Positions 8,777-17,466 of a DNA stretch of 64,000 nucleotides are shown in pieces. This DNA is from Roseospira visakhapatnamensis (GTDB lineage: Bacteria; Pseudomonadota; Alphaproteobacteria; Rhodospirillales; Rhodospirillaceae). The stretch is from the NCBI RefSeq assembly GCF_014197915.1, contig NZ_JACIGK010000012.1, positions 1-64,000 of the forward strand, in the 5' to 3' direction. A program made the translations under genes and the position numbers. The notes under the pieces were generated by a model. That model saw nothing but the letters and a program-made list of their open reading frames with translations. It was not told the origin of the DNA and did no database searches. Each line of letters opens with the position of its first letter. Positions within the stretch are counted from its first letter, which is position 1.

Positions 8777-11700
8777 GTGTCGCCACGCCTGTTGGCCCGG
8801 GTGATGGCGGTGCTGGGTCTGCTCGTCGTCCTTGTCCTCTCCGTGGGCGGGCCCGCCGGCGCGACGTCCGATGGGGCCTCGGATGGTGCGGCCGACGCGT
8901 CCCCGTTGTTGAGCGCCGAGCAGCGGGCCTGGATCGCCGCCAACCCCGAAATCCAACTGGGCATCGTTTCCGACAACGCCCCCTATTCCTTTTTTCGGGA
9001 TGGGACCTTTCAAGGATTCTCGGTGGATCTGGTCGCCCGGATCGAGGCGCTGACCGGCCTGCGGATCAGGCTGCGCATGGGCAACTGGGTGCAAATCTAC
9101 AGCCAGTTCACGCAAGGGCATCTGGACGCCATCGAGGCCATTTCCTTCACCGAGGCCCGCGCCCGAACCATCCTGTTCACCGCGCCGTACTACCTTCGCC
9201 GCACCATGGTGTTCCACGACAAGGAGCGCCCCTTGCCGAAAGGGGATGATCCCAGCATCCTGGATGGCAAGCGCGTGGGCGTGATCCGCGACATCTACTA
9301 TGCCGATATCCTGGCGGAGCGCGGCCTGAATGTCGTGCCCCATAACGAGTACCGCGATCTGGTGTCGGCGCTGGCCTTCGGCTGGATCGACGCCGTCCTG
9401 GCGCCCGAACTGACCGGCCGGTTCTTCGCCCGGGAAACCGGCTTTTTCAGCGTGGACGTGGCCGGCCCCCTGCCGCTGACCGATCTGGCGCTGGAGGACT
9501 TCCGGTTCGGGGTCTTGCGGTCCAACCCGATGCTGCACGGCATCCTGGAGACGGCCCTGGCGGCTATTCCCGACGCGGAGATGAGCGCCATGGTGGACCG
9601 CTGGCGCATGGTCCGCCCCGGGCTGATCCTGATGCCGGGTCCGCTGCGCCTGCTGCCCCAGGAACGGGCGTTCATCGACGAGCGGCCGGTGATCCGCGTC
9701 GGCTTCATGCCCAACTACGCGCCCTTCAGCTTCTTGCGGGACGGGCAGCCCCATGGCTTCGCGGTGGATCTGGCGCGCGAGCTCGGGGACCGAACCGGAC
9801 TGGTGATCGATCCGGTGTTCGATGTCTGGCCGCGTCTCCTGGACGGGTTGCGCGCCGGTGACCTGGACGTGGTGGCCAACATGTCCTTCACCGAGGCGCG
9901 CGCGGACTTCACGCTGTTCAGCCGGCCGTATCACCAAGTCCCCAACGCGGTGTTCGTGCGCGCGGGACTCGGCCGCTTCGACGGACCGGACGACCTGGCG
10001 GGGCGCCGCATCGGCATCCCGAGGGACGTGTTCTATCAGGACGCCCTGATCGATCTCGTGGGGACGGAGGCCGTCACGATGTTCACCCGGGTGGAGGACA
10101 TGATGCGGGCGGTGTCGGCCGGCGAGGTGGACATGGTCATCGCCTCGCTGCCGCAGGGAAGCGCCCTCATTCGTCGCCTCGGGCTGGGGAATGTGGAGAT
10201 CGGCGGCGAGTTTCTCATGGACGGGATCGAGGCGGAGGACCTGCGCTTCGGGATCACCCCGACCCTGCCCTTCCTGCGCGGCATCCTGGACCGGGCCATG
10301 GCGTCGATTCCATCCGCCCGATGGATGGAATTGGAGACCCGCTGGCTGGGACCGCGCCTGGCCCAGCGCGCCGCCGATCGGGTGCGGCTCTCGGCGGAGG
10401 AGCGTGCCTGGCTGGAGGACAAGGGGGTGGTGCGCGTCTGCGGGGGAGCGGCCCCCTTTCCCTATGAGCGGATCGATGGGGATGGCACCCATGAAGGCGT
10501 GGCCGGGGACGTGATCCGCCTGCTGGCCCAACGCGGGGGCTTCGACTGGGAACTCGTGCCCGCCACCAGCCGGGAGCAGGCGTTGGCCGATGCCCTGGCC
10601 GGTCGGTGCGACATCCTGCCGTTCCTCATGGAAACCCCCAAGGACCTGCCGGGCTGGACCACCACCGATCCGTATCTGCACATGCCGGCGGTCGTCGCCA
10701 CCGTGCTGGACCGGCCCTTCCTGCGGGGCATGGCGTCCTTGTCGGGCAAGACGGTCGGTGTTGCGCGGGCGTCCCCATTGCACGACGCCCTGACCCGGCG
10801 CTATCCGGAGATCAACCTGGTGCCGCTGGAGTCCGAGAGCGAGGGCCTGGATCGCGTGCGCGACGGCACCCTGGACGCCACCATCGGCTCCTTGCCGCGC
10901 CTGGGCACATTGATCGCCCGCCATCGGTTGTCGGACGTCAAGATCGCCGGGCATCTTCCGGAAGAGCATCGCGTCGTCATGGCCGTTCCCCGGGACGCGC
11001 CCCTGCTGGGGTCGGCCCTGGACCGGCTGATCGCCGCCATGGGCGAATCGGAGGCCCAGGATATTCTGGAACGCTGGGTCACCGTGCGCTACGAGCGGGC
11101 CGTCGATACCCGCCTGGTCTGGTCGATCGCCCTCGGGGCGGCGCTCCTGATCGCCTTGATCGTGCTCTGGAACCGGCAACTGCATCGCCTGAACGCCCGC
11201 CTGAACGCGGCCAACCGCCGCCTGCGCGAGTTGAGCGTCACCGACACCCTGACCGGACTTCCCAACCGGGCCTACATGGACAGCCGGATGTCGGAGACCT
11301 TCGCCGTCTGCCAGCGCAACGCCCTGCCGTTCGCCGTCGCCATGATCGACGTCGACCACTTCAAGACGGTCAACGACGACCTGGGCCATGCCTTCGGGGA
11401 CGCCTGCCTGCGGCAGCTCGCCGAGATCCTGGACGTGCACTTCCGGCGCGACGGCGACGCCGTCGCCCGCTATGGCGGCGAGGAGTTCGTGACCTTCACG
11501 GCGGGGGCGACCGTGGCCAGCTTCCACGATCACCTGGAGGCGCTGCGGCGGCGCGTCGCCGCCCATGACGTCGTCTATGCCGACATCACCCGGCGCGTCA
11601 CCGTCAGTATCGGGTGCTATTCGGTGGTGCCCCAGCGCGGCCAGTCGGTGCGTGACGTCCTGGGGGTCGCCGACCGCAACCTCTATCGCGCCAAGGATGG

Positions 11701-11809
11701 CGGCCGGGACCAGGTGGTGACCAGCCAGGGCGAGGCGACGGCATCCTCGCCCGAGCCTGAGACGATCGAGGCCCAGGGCATCGCCCCGCAGCCCCGCCCG
11801 TCGGGGTGA
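8777..11809 (+). CDS. Diguanylate cyclase with three periplasmic solute-binding (SBP_bac_3) domains
   Basis: Predicted membrane diguanylate cyclase of 1,010 residues, making c-di-GMP in response to a periplasmic ligand. After a signal peptide come three family-3 solute-binding domains, each opened by a related (E)QRAWI/ERAFI/ERAWL motif near residues 47, 294 and 541. The first two share I-R/Q-x-G-x-x-x-x-N-x-A-P-Y/F-S-F. One TM helix lies at ~779-798 and a short coiled coil leads to GGDEF, with the active site GGEEF at 900-904. RDGD lies five residues before it, matching the RxxD inhibitory I-site. The GTG at 8777 is chosen because AAGGGG precedes it and a signal sequence follows; an ATG at 8690 is the alternative. 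BvgS-like sensors use two such domains, so three is unusual. Confidence 0.92.
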   Translation: MSPRLLARVMAVLGLLVVLVLSVGGPAGATSDGASDGAADASPLLSAEQRAWIAANPEIQLGIVSDNAPYSFFRDGTFQGFSVDLVARIEALTGLRIRLRMGNWVQIYSQFTQGHLDAIEAISFTEARARTILFTAPYYLRRTMVFHDKERPLPKGDDPSILDGKRVGVIRDIYYADILAERGLNVVPHNEYRDLVSALAFGWIDAVLAPELTGRFFARETGFFSVDVAGPLPLTDLALEDFRFGVLRSNPMLHGILETALAAIPDAEMSAMVDRWRMVRPGLILMPGPLRLLPQERAFIDERPVIRVGFMPNYAPFSFLRDGQPHGFAVDLARELGDRTGLVIDPVFDVWPRLLDGLRAGDLDVVANMSFTEARADFTLFSRPYHQVPNAVFVRAGLGRFDGPDDLAGRRIGIPRDVFYQDALIDLVGTEAVTMFTRVEDMMRAVSAGEVDMVIASLPQGSALIRRLGLGNVEIGGEFLMDGIEAEDLRFGITPTLPFLRGILDRAMASIPSARWMELETRWLGPRLAQRAADRVRLSAEERAWLEDKGVVRVCGGAAPFPYERIDGDGTHEGVAGDVIRLLAQRGGFDWELVPATSREQALADALAGRCDILPFLMETPKDLPGWTTTDPYLHMPAVVATVLDRPFLRGMASLSGKTVGVARASPLHDALTRRYPEINLVPLESESEGLDRVRDGTLDATIGSLPRLGTLIARHRLSDVKIAGHLPEEHRVVMAVPRDAPLLGSALDRLIAAMGESEAQDILERWVTVRYERAVDTRLVWSIALGAALLIALIVLWNRQLHRLNARLNAANRRLRELSVTDTLTGLPNRAYMDSRMSETFAVCQRNALPFAVAMIDVDHFKTVNDDLGHAFGDACLRQLAEILDVHFRRDGDAVARYGGEEFVTFTAGATVASFHDHLEALRRRVAAHDVVYADITRRVTVSIGCYSVVPQRGQSVRDVLGVADRNLYRAKDGGRDQVVTSQGEATASSPEPETIEAQGIAPQPRPSG

Positions 11810-11854
11810 AGGGGCGCCATGGGGCGATCGGCGGGTGGAGCTTGAACGGGGACG

Positions 11855-12106
11855 TCAGTTGGCCAGTCCGGGCATGACGGTCGGAAGATAAACGATCACG
11901 GCAACGGTCATGCTGATCATCGAGAGGGCAACCCCGATGACCGTGGCGACCATACCCCACATGCCACCGATCGTGGGCATGCGGGCCAGGCGGAGACTGA
12001 TGTCTTTGAGGTTGGTTTTGATTTCGTCCAGATCCTTGCGGACATGTTCGAATTCGACCTCCAGACGTGTCACTCGGCTTTCCATCATCGAGCTTTCCGA
12101 AATCAT
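11855..12106 (-). CDS. Small coiled-coil plus single-TM protein, XhlA-like
   Basis: An 83-residue protein with a charged heptad-like helix (ESRVTRLEVEFEHVRKDLDE) followed by one TM helix near residues 50-75 and a very short tail. The layout resembles haemolysin XhlA-type proteins, known from phage-like regions but also widespread as stand-alone membrane proteins. No lysis or phage genes are near, so a phage role is not supported. An ATG at 12088 after GGAAAG may be the true start (77 residues); the one used here follows AAGGGA directly. It converges with the cyclase gene, whose stop is 45 bp away. Cellular role is unknown. Confidence 0.7.
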   Translation of the reverse strand: MISESSMMESRVTRLEVEFEHVRKDLDEIKTNLKDISLRLARMPTIGGMWGMVATVIGVALSMISMTVAVIVYLPTVMPGLAN

Positions 12107-12422
12107 TCCCTTATCATCATGGGCGTGAGGGGGCCCCCGATCAAGGGTCTGGCGACCGCCGTCCTTCTCTCGTGTGCGTCCGGGATCCGCATCCGTTTGG
12201 GGGAGGAATCGACCCGAAATCCGGGATTGGGTCGTCGGGTGACCAGGACAAATGCTGGACAAGAGGTGGATCGATTCTGCGTCGTGCCATTGTAACCCAA
12301 ACAGTCCGCCGAAACCGGGCAAGATCCTACGATAGGGCGTGGATTTTCCACAGGCAACCTTTATGACTTTCGGGATCGACCTGTCCCGATGCCCGTATGG
12401 TTTGTCCAAGGCGATTCATATC
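12107..12422. other. Gene-free spacer (316 bp)
   Basis: This spacer lies between two minus-strand genes and should hold the promoter of the small coiled-coil protein. On the minus strand a TACAAT (12289-12297 region) could be a -10 box, but no well-spaced -35 is clear. A GGGGGCCCCC palindrome lies near 12130. I see no coding potential or RNA gene. Confidence 0.5.
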
Positions 12423-13850
12423 TCACCCCACCATCTTGCCCGGGTTCATGATGCCCAGCGGGTCCAGCGCCTGCTTGACCGCGCGCATCAGGGCCAGGCC
12501 CTCGGCGCCGTGCTCCACCGCCAGATACGCCTTCTTGCCCAGGCCGACGCCGTGCTCGCCGGTGCAGGTGCCGTCCATGGCCAGCGCGCGCTCGACGATG
12601 CGCTGGTTCAGGCGCTTGGCCTCGGCGATCTCCTCGGCGTTGTCGGGGTCGAAGACGAACTGCACATGGAAGTTGCCGTCGCCCACGTGGCCCACCAGGG
12701 TCGTGGTCGCCGGCGAGGCGGCGAGGTCGCGCTGTGTCTCCTCGATGCAGTCGGCGAGGCGCGAGATGGGCACGCAGACGTCCGACGACACCCCCTTGGC
12801 GCCCGGTCTCATGGCCAGGCCGGCGTAATGGGCGTCATGGCGCGCCTGCCACAGGCGGTTGCGGTCCTCCAGGCTGGCGGCCCAGCGGAAGCCCTCGGCG
12901 CCATGCTCGGCGGCCAGGGCCTCGACCATCTCCACCTGCTCGCGGGTGTGCGTCTCGGATCCGTGGAACTCCAGGAACAGCGTCGGCGCGACGGCGTGAT
13001 CGGTCTTCGAGTAGGCGTTGACGGCGCGCACCTGGTCGGGGTCCAGAAGCTCGATGCGGGCGATCGGCACGCCGGACTGGATGGTCTCGATCACCGTGTC
13101 CACCGCGGCCCGCAGGTTGGGGAACGGGCAGACGGCGGCCAGGATGCGCTCGGGAATGCCGTGCAGGCGGAGCGTGACCTCGGTGATCACGCCGAGCGTG
13201 CCCTCGCTGCCCACGAACAGGCGGGTGAGGTCATAGCCGGCCGACGACTTGCGGGCGCGCCGGGCGGTGCGCACGATCTCGCCCGAGGCGGTGACCACGG
13301 TTAGGGCCAGCACCGCCTCGCGCATGGTGCCGTAGCGCACCGCGTTGGTGCCCGACGCCCGGGTGGCGGCCATGCCGCCCAGCGAGGCATCGGCGCCCGG
13401 GTCGATGGGGAAGAACAGCCCCGTGTCGCGCAGGTGCGCGTTGAGCTGCTTGCGGGTGACGCCGGCCTGGACGGTGACGTCCATGTCCTCCGGCCGCACC
13501 TCCAGGATGGCGTTCATGGGGGAGAGGTCGATGCAGACCCCGCCATGGACGGCCGTGACCTGGCCTTCCAGCGCGGTTCCGGTGCCGAAGGCGATGACCG
13601 GCACCCGGTGCGCGGCGCAGGCGCGGACGATGGCCGCCACCTCCTCGGTGGTCTCGGCGAAGGCCACCGCGTCGGGCGGCTGGGACGGGTGAGAGCTTTC
13701 GTCGTGGCCGTGCTGGTCCCGCACCGCCTGGCCCGTGGACAGGCGCGCGCCCAGCAGGGGACGCAGGGCCTCCAGCACGGCCCGGATGGCGGCATCGGCG
13801 GGACGATCCGGCCACGCCGGACACGCGGTGGCGGGGGCGGCGGCGGTCAT
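12423..13850 (-). CDS. FAD-linked oxidase, D-lactate dehydrogenase (cytochrome) type
   Basis: A 475-residue flavoprotein of the VAO/PCMH family. The N-terminal FAD domain shows VIAFGTGTALEGQ and PGADASLGGMAATRASG, the pyrophosphate-binding loops. The C-terminal cap ends with CTGEHGVGLGKK and LDPLGIMNPGKM, the standard closing signature of this family. Closest in layout to mitochondrial-type D-lactate dehydrogenase (LDHD/Dld1); glycolate oxidase GlcD and D-2-hydroxyglutarate dehydrogenase are alternatives. It would oxidise a D-2-hydroxy acid and pass electrons to the membrane chain. No GlcE/GlcF or iron-sulfur partner is adjacent, which favours the single-subunit lactate enzyme. It is the last gene of the minus-strand run from gpsA, 124 bp after the Rieske gene, so it may have its own promoter. 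Confidence 0.9.
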   Translation of the reverse strand: MTAAAPATACPAWPDRPADAAIRAVLEALRPLLGARLSTGQAVRDQHGHDESSHPSQPPDAVAFAETTEEVAAIVRACAAHRVPVIAFGTGTALEGQVTAVHGGVCIDLSPMNAILEVRPEDMDVTVQAGVTRKQLNAHLRDTGLFFPIDPGADASLGGMAATRASGTNAVRYGTMREAVLALTVVTASGEIVRTARRARKSSAGYDLTRLFVGSEGTLGVITEVTLRLHGIPERILAAVCPFPNLRAAVDTVIETIQSGVPIARIELLDPDQVRAVNAYSKTDHAVAPTLFLEFHGSETHTREQVEMVEALAAEHGAEGFRWAASLEDRNRLWQARHDAHYAGLAMRPGAKGVSSDVCVPISRLADCIEETQRDLAASPATTTLVGHVGDGNFHVQFVFDPDNAEEIAEAKRLNQRIVERALAMDGTCTGEHGVGLGKKAYLAVEHGAEGLALMRAVKQALDPLGIMNPGKMVG

Positions 13851-13974
13851 GGTGGGTCTCTCCTCCCGAAAGGGGCGCGAGTCTGGCTCGCGATCTCGTC
13901 GTGGCGGTCAAGGGCGCCGACCGCTGGAGTCCGGTGCCGCCTGACGGACGAGGGGCTCCGGTCCGCCAGGGGTA

Positions 13975-14331
13975 TCAAAGGGCATCCGGCGGCGTGGCCA
14001 GCCGGACCTGGCCGTCGCGGACCTCCAGGGCCACGCGGGTCAGCCCCCGACCCCGGCAGGGGCCGGCGGTGCAGCGCCCCGAGTCCACCCGGAAGCGCGC
14101 GCCGTGCGTGCCGCACATCAGACGGCGTCCTTTCCGGTCCAGGAACTGGCCGGGCACGAAGTCCAGCGGCACACCGTTGTGCGGGCAGCGGTTCACGTAT
14201 CCATGAAGACGGCCGCGCCAGCGTGCGACGATCAGCCGCAGGGGGCGGCCGTCCGCGTCCTCGCCGGTCACGCCCCGGACGTCCGGATCGCCCAGGTCGG
14301 CGAGGGCGCACAGGGCCGGCGTGACCATCAT
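13975..14331 (-). CDS. Rieske [2Fe-2S] domain protein
   Basis: A 118-residue soluble Rieske protein. The cluster ligands are C49-P-H51 and C73-G-T-H76, with 21 residues between the two pairs, so one histidine and one cysteine come from each loop. There is no TM helix or oxygenase domain, so it is a ferredoxin-like or nitrite-reductase-small-subunit-like electron carrier with unknown partner. It starts 10 bp after the EVE gene stop and so is co-transcribed with gpsA-yciI-yciI-EVE. Whether it feeds the neighbouring flavoprotein cannot be read from sequence. Confidence 0.93.
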   Translation of the reverse strand: MMVTPALCALADLGDPDVRGVTGEDADGRPLRLIVARWRGRLHGYVNRCPHNGVPLDFVPGQFLDRKGRRLMCGTHGARFRVDSGRCTAGPCRGRGLTRVALEVRDGQVRLATPPDAL

Positions 14332-14341
14332 CCTGTCCCGG

Positions 14342-14755
14342 TCACGGCGTCACGCCGCCCATGGCGCACAGGATCGCCCAGGCGTCGTCCGGGATGGGCA
14401 TCACCGACAGGCGCGACTGGCGGATCAGCGGCAGGTCGGCGAGGCGCGGCTCGGCCTTGATCTCGGCCAGGGTCACCGGGCGCGGCACCGGCGCGACGGC
14501 CTCGACGTCCACCATGCCGAAGCGGCCCGAGGTGTCCGTGGGGTCTGGGTAGTACTCGCGCACCACTCGGACGACACCGACAATGCGCTTCTCATTCACT
14601 GAATGATAGAAGAAGGCCGTATCGTCCACCCGCATGGCCTTCAGGTTATTGCTGGCCTGGTGGTTGCGCACCCCGTCCCAGGGCTCCACGCCCTTGGCGA
14701 CCTGATCGTCCCACGACCAGGCGCCGGGTTCGGATTTCAGCAGCCAGTGGGCCAT
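14342..14755 (-). CDS. EVE domain protein
   Basis: A 137-residue protein, a complete EVE domain. It opens MAHWLLKSEPGAWSWDD and contains WDGVRNHQASNNLKAM and DTAFFYHS, diagnostic of the family. EVE domains are PUA-like folds that bind modified nucleobases in RNA or DNA. This short bacterial form is often found beside YciI and gpsA, as here (12 bp from the YciI stop), with no known enzymatic reaction. The neighbourhood is a conserved housekeeping arrangement rather than a defence island. Confidence 0.95.
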   Translation of the reverse strand: MAHWLLKSEPGAWSWDDQVAKGVEPWDGVRNHQASNNLKAMRVDDTAFFYHSVNEKRIVGVVRVVREYYPDPTDTSGRFGMVDVEAVAPVPRPVTLAEIKAEPRLADLPLIRQSRLSVMPIPDDAWAILCAMGGVTP

Positions 14756-14767
14756 CGCGGACCTCTC

Positions 14768-15052
14768 CTACCGCACCGGAAGGGTCTGCCGGAACGGGCA
14801 GATGGTGACCGAGGCGAACACGCCGGCCTTGTTGAACGGGTCGGCCTGGGCGAAGGCGACGGCGGCGTCGCGGTCCGGGAAGTCCATGATCAACAGGCTG
14901 CCGACGCCGGTGTCGCGGGCGTCGTTCTGCAACGGTCCGGCGACCACGACATGGTCGGCATGGGCGCGCAGATGGGCCATGTGGGCGTCTCGGTGTTGGG
15001 CCCTGAGGGGCGCGGAATTGGGGCCGTCGACACAATTGATCATCCACAGCAT
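14768..15052 (-). CDS. YciI family protein (copy 1)
   Basis: A 94-residue ferredoxin-like-fold protein of the YciI (YCII) family. The conserved H-x-x-H segment (DAHMAHLRAH) and ADPFNKAGVF, with the Asp-Pro pair before the final strand, match the family. Some YciI domains act as chlorohydrolases or dehydrogenase-linked domains, but most have no assigned reaction. A second YciI lies 32 bp upstream in the same operon; the two are clearly paralogues but diverged (about one third identical by eye), so this is an old tandem duplication. Confidence 0.92.
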   Translation of the reverse strand: MLWMINCVDGPNSAPLRAQHRDAHMAHLRAHADHVVVAGPLQNDARDTGVGSLLIMDFPDRDAAVAFAQADPFNKAGVFASVTICPFRQTLPVR

Positions 15053-15084
15053 GGCGGGGTCTTTCGGGTGCGAGGGGATGACGG

Positions 15085-15372
15085 TCAGCCGGCCTCTGGA
15101 AGCACCTGCTTGAAGGGGCGGATCAGCACAGCCTCGAACAGGCCGGCCTGATAATACGGATCGGCGCGCACGAAGGCCTCGACGTCCGCCTTGTCCTCCA
15201 TGTCCAGGATGATCAGGCTGCCGACCATGCCCTCGCCGTCGTCGGTCAGCATCGGCCCGCCGAGCCGGATGGACGCGCCATGCTCCCGCGCGTACTCCAG
15301 ATGGGCGGGGCGGGTGGCCTTGCGCAGGTCCTGGCTGTTGGGCTTGTCCAGGCAGTAAACGACGAACAGCAT
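15085..15372 (-). CDS. YciI family protein (copy 2)
   Basis: A 95-residue YciI-family protein. It shows RPAHLEYAREHG with the conserved His, a central LIILDMEDKADVEAF strand-helix and the ADPYYQAGLF motif. It sits directly after gpsA (98 bp) and before the other YciI copy, and this copy is the one that matches the YciI usually found in the gpsA-yciI-EVE arrangement of alphaproteobacteria. Function unknown; possible roles are small-molecule binding or a YciI-type hydrolase reaction. Confidence 0.92.
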   Translation of the reverse strand: MLFVVYCLDKPNSQDLRKATRPAHLEYAREHGASIRLGGPMLTDDGEGMVGSLIILDMEDKADVEAFVRADPYYQAGLFEAVLIRPFKQVLPEAG

Positions 15373-15470
15373 GGGGCGGAGTCTCCAGGGTCTCCAGGAC
15401 GGGGAACGACGGTACCTTAGCAGGCCCCTCGGGGGTCGGCCAACCCCGGGTCGGGACCGATCGACCGGGG

Positions 15471-16493
15471 TCAGCCGAGGGGATGGGCGTCGGGCTCGGC
15501 GCGGAACGGCCGGGACAGCAGGCCGGCGATGGCGCGGTCCACCTCGGCCCGGCCGGAGAGCACTGCGTGCACGGCGCCGGCGATGGGCAGATCCACCCCC
15601 AGGCGCGCGCCCATCTCGACCAGGGCGGCGGCGGTATGCACGCCCTCGGCCACCGAGCGGCGCTCGCCCAGCACCGCGTCCAGGTCGCGCCCCTGGCCCA
15701 GCGCGGCGCCCAGCGAGTAGTTGCGCGACTGTAGCGAGGTGGCGGTCAACAACAGGTCGCCCAGCCCGGACAGGCCCATCAGCGTCTCGGGGCGCGCGCC
15801 CAGGGCCACGGCCAGCCGCGTCAGTTCGGCGAGACCCCGGGTGACCAGGGCGGCGCGGGCATTGTCGCCCAGGCCGCGGCCCTCGACGATGCCGCAGGCG
15901 ATGGCCAGCACGTTCTTGATGGCGCCCCCCACCTGCACGCCGACGACGTCGTCGCTCCAGTAGGGACGGAAGGTGGCGGTGCCGAGCGCCCGGGCCAGGG
16001 CCTCGCCCAGGGTCCGGTCGGCGCAGGCCAGGGTGACCGCCGTGGGCAGGCCACGCGCCACCTCGGCGGCGAAGGTCGGGCCGGACAGCACCGCCAGCGG
16101 CGCGCCGGGCAGGGTCTCGGCGACCACCTGGCCCATGCTGGCGCCGCCCTCGGTCTCGAAGCCCTTGGCGCAGACGACCGCCGGCACGCCGGCCCGCCAG
16201 GTGGGCGCGAGCCGGCCGCAGACGCCGCGCAGCACTTGCGCCGGCGTGACCAGCAGCACCGCGTCGGCGTCGGCGGTCACGGCCTCCAGCGCGGTGGTGG
16301 CGGTGATGCCCTCGGGCAGGTCCACGCCCGGCAGGAAGTCAGGGTTGCGCCGCTCGCGGGCGATGGCCGCCGCCACGTCGGCTTCCCGTGCCCACAGGGT
16401 CACGCGGCGCCCGGCGCGGCGCGCGGTGGCGGCCAGCGCGGTGCCCCAGGCGCCGCCGCCGATCACGCCGATATGGTCGATGTCATGGGTCAT
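15471..16493 (-). CDS. gpsA: NAD(P)H-dependent glycerol-3-phosphate dehydrogenase
   Basis: Reduces dihydroxyacetone phosphate to sn-glycerol-3-phosphate, the substrate of PlsY, in the cytoplasm. The 340 residues begin with the dinucleotide fold IGVIGGGAWGTALAATA. Later come LSGPTFAAEVARGLPTA, the catalytic-Lys motif GGAIKNVLAIACG, and MGLSGLGDLLLT, all standard for GpsA. It is first in a minus-strand run with two YciI genes, EVE and Rieske genes. The usual alphaproteobacterial upstream neighbour tsaD is absent; instead an unrelated gene diverges 140 bp away. Confidence 0.98.
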   Translation of the reverse strand: MTHDIDHIGVIGGGAWGTALAATARRAGRRVTLWAREADVAAAIARERRNPDFLPGVDLPEGITATTALEAVTADADAVLLVTPAQVLRGVCGRLAPTWRAGVPAVVCAKGFETEGGASMGQVVAETLPGAPLAVLSGPTFAAEVARGLPTAVTLACADRTLGEALARALGTATFRPYWSDDVVGVQVGGAIKNVLAIACGIVEGRGLGDNARAALVTRGLAELTRLAVALGARPETLMGLSGLGDLLLTATSLQSRNYSLGAALGQGRDLDAVLGERRSVAEGVHTAAALVEMGARLGVDLPIAGAVHAVLSGRAEVDRAIAGLLSRPFRAEPDAHPLG

Positions 16494-16633
16494 GACGCGG
16501 TTATGGAGCGCGCGCCGGTTCGGGGCAAGCGCGGGGCCGCCGTTGCGCCCGAAAACGGGGTGGTGATACGATACCGAAACGGACGCTGTCCGGGAGTCTG
16601 GGGTCGTCGGTGACCGGGGAAGGAGACCGCGCC

Positions 16634-17257
16634 ATGAGCATCTACAGCCAGGCCGAAATGGAAAGCCTGGGCGTGACCAACACCGGCTGGGGGGTGTGCG
16701 GCTTCACAAGCAGTTTCTACGCCATGTATGCCCAGAATCCGCAGGCGCGCCCGCAGATCATCAACGCCACCCAGGCCTATCGCGTCCTTGCGGAGATCAA
16801 GACCTATCTGCGCATGCTGCAGGCGGACAACAGCCCGTTGCTGGCCAAGATCCGGGACTTCACACGATCCTTCGGGCCGCCTTACGACACCTTCAAGATT
16901 GACGACTACATCAACAACATCAGCAAGGCGGCGGCGCAGAACCTGAGTGTCCAACAGATCGAGGGCGATTCGAAGTTCAGCATGGCGATGCCGCCCGAGG
17001 CCGTCGCCGACTACGTCACGCGAATGTGGGAGCGGCGCACCAGCATCACCGAAGGGTCGGGCGCCTTGACGGGCGGGCAGGGGATCATCGGCGTCAGCAA
17101 GTCAAAAGCCGGGACGAAGCTGCCCTACAAAGGGCTCAAGCACTACATGTACTACAAGAATGGGACGATCTATAGCTGGGGGCGGACATTTTCGTCCGTG
17201 GCGGACGCCATGGGACCCGGCGGGTGGAAAGTGGTCTATGTGATCGCCGTCCTGTAG
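16634..17257 (+). CDS. Unrecognised 207-residue protein with papain-like Cys/His pattern
   Basis: I do not recognise this protein as a named family. It has no signal peptide and no TM helix. Near the N-terminus is G18-W-G-V-C22-G-F-T-S-S, shaped like the Cys-bearing helix start of papain-fold enzymes. Near the C-terminus is L-K-H170-Y-M-Y-Y-K-N-G-T-I-Y-S-W-G183, shaped like the His strand and the following N-S-W-G turn, with Tyr where the third catalytic residue would be. A helical, polar middle separates them. A cysteine peptidase, transglutaminase-like enzyme or toxin of that fold is therefore possible but unproven. ATG 16634 follows GGGGAAGGAGACC, a strong ribosome site. It stands alone, divergent from gpsA, and its codon use is less GC-biased than its neighbours, hinting at transfer. 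Confidence 0.75.
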   Translation: MSIYSQAEMESLGVTNTGWGVCGFTSSFYAMYAQNPQARPQIINATQAYRVLAEIKTYLRMLQADNSPLLAKIRDFTRSFGPPYDTFKIDDYINNISKAAAQNLSVQQIEGDSKFSMAMPPEAVADYVTRMWERRTSITEGSGALTGGQGIIGVSKSKAGTKLPYKGLKHYMYYKNGTIYSWGRTFSSVADAMGPGGWKVVYVIAVL

Positions 17258-17466
17258 CGCCGCCGCGTGTGGGCGTCGTCCAGGGTTCGGACGCCGGAGG
17301 GGCGAGCCACGCGGGTCCCGCGTTCAGGCCGACGGTCATGGTCAAGGACCGTTGGGTTCGGGGATCCGAGCGCTGGGGGCCTTGTCAGCCCCGTTGAACA
17401 CAGGCGCGCGCGTCTATACCTTCACGGGTAGGACCATACGGCACCGGACAGGGAGACCCGCGCCTC

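Noticed and set aside
8660-11566. 968-residue open frame opposite the cyclase gene
   Set aside because: Antisense shadow; no motifs, and the plus strand has clear domains in order.
12339-13304. Plus-strand frame over the flavoprotein gene
   Set aside because: Antisense to a gene with both FAD signatures; no supporting motif.
14342-14755. EVE domain as part of a modification-dependent restriction system
   Set aside because: It is the stand-alone form in the common gpsA-yciI-EVE run, with no McrBC-type or HNH partner.
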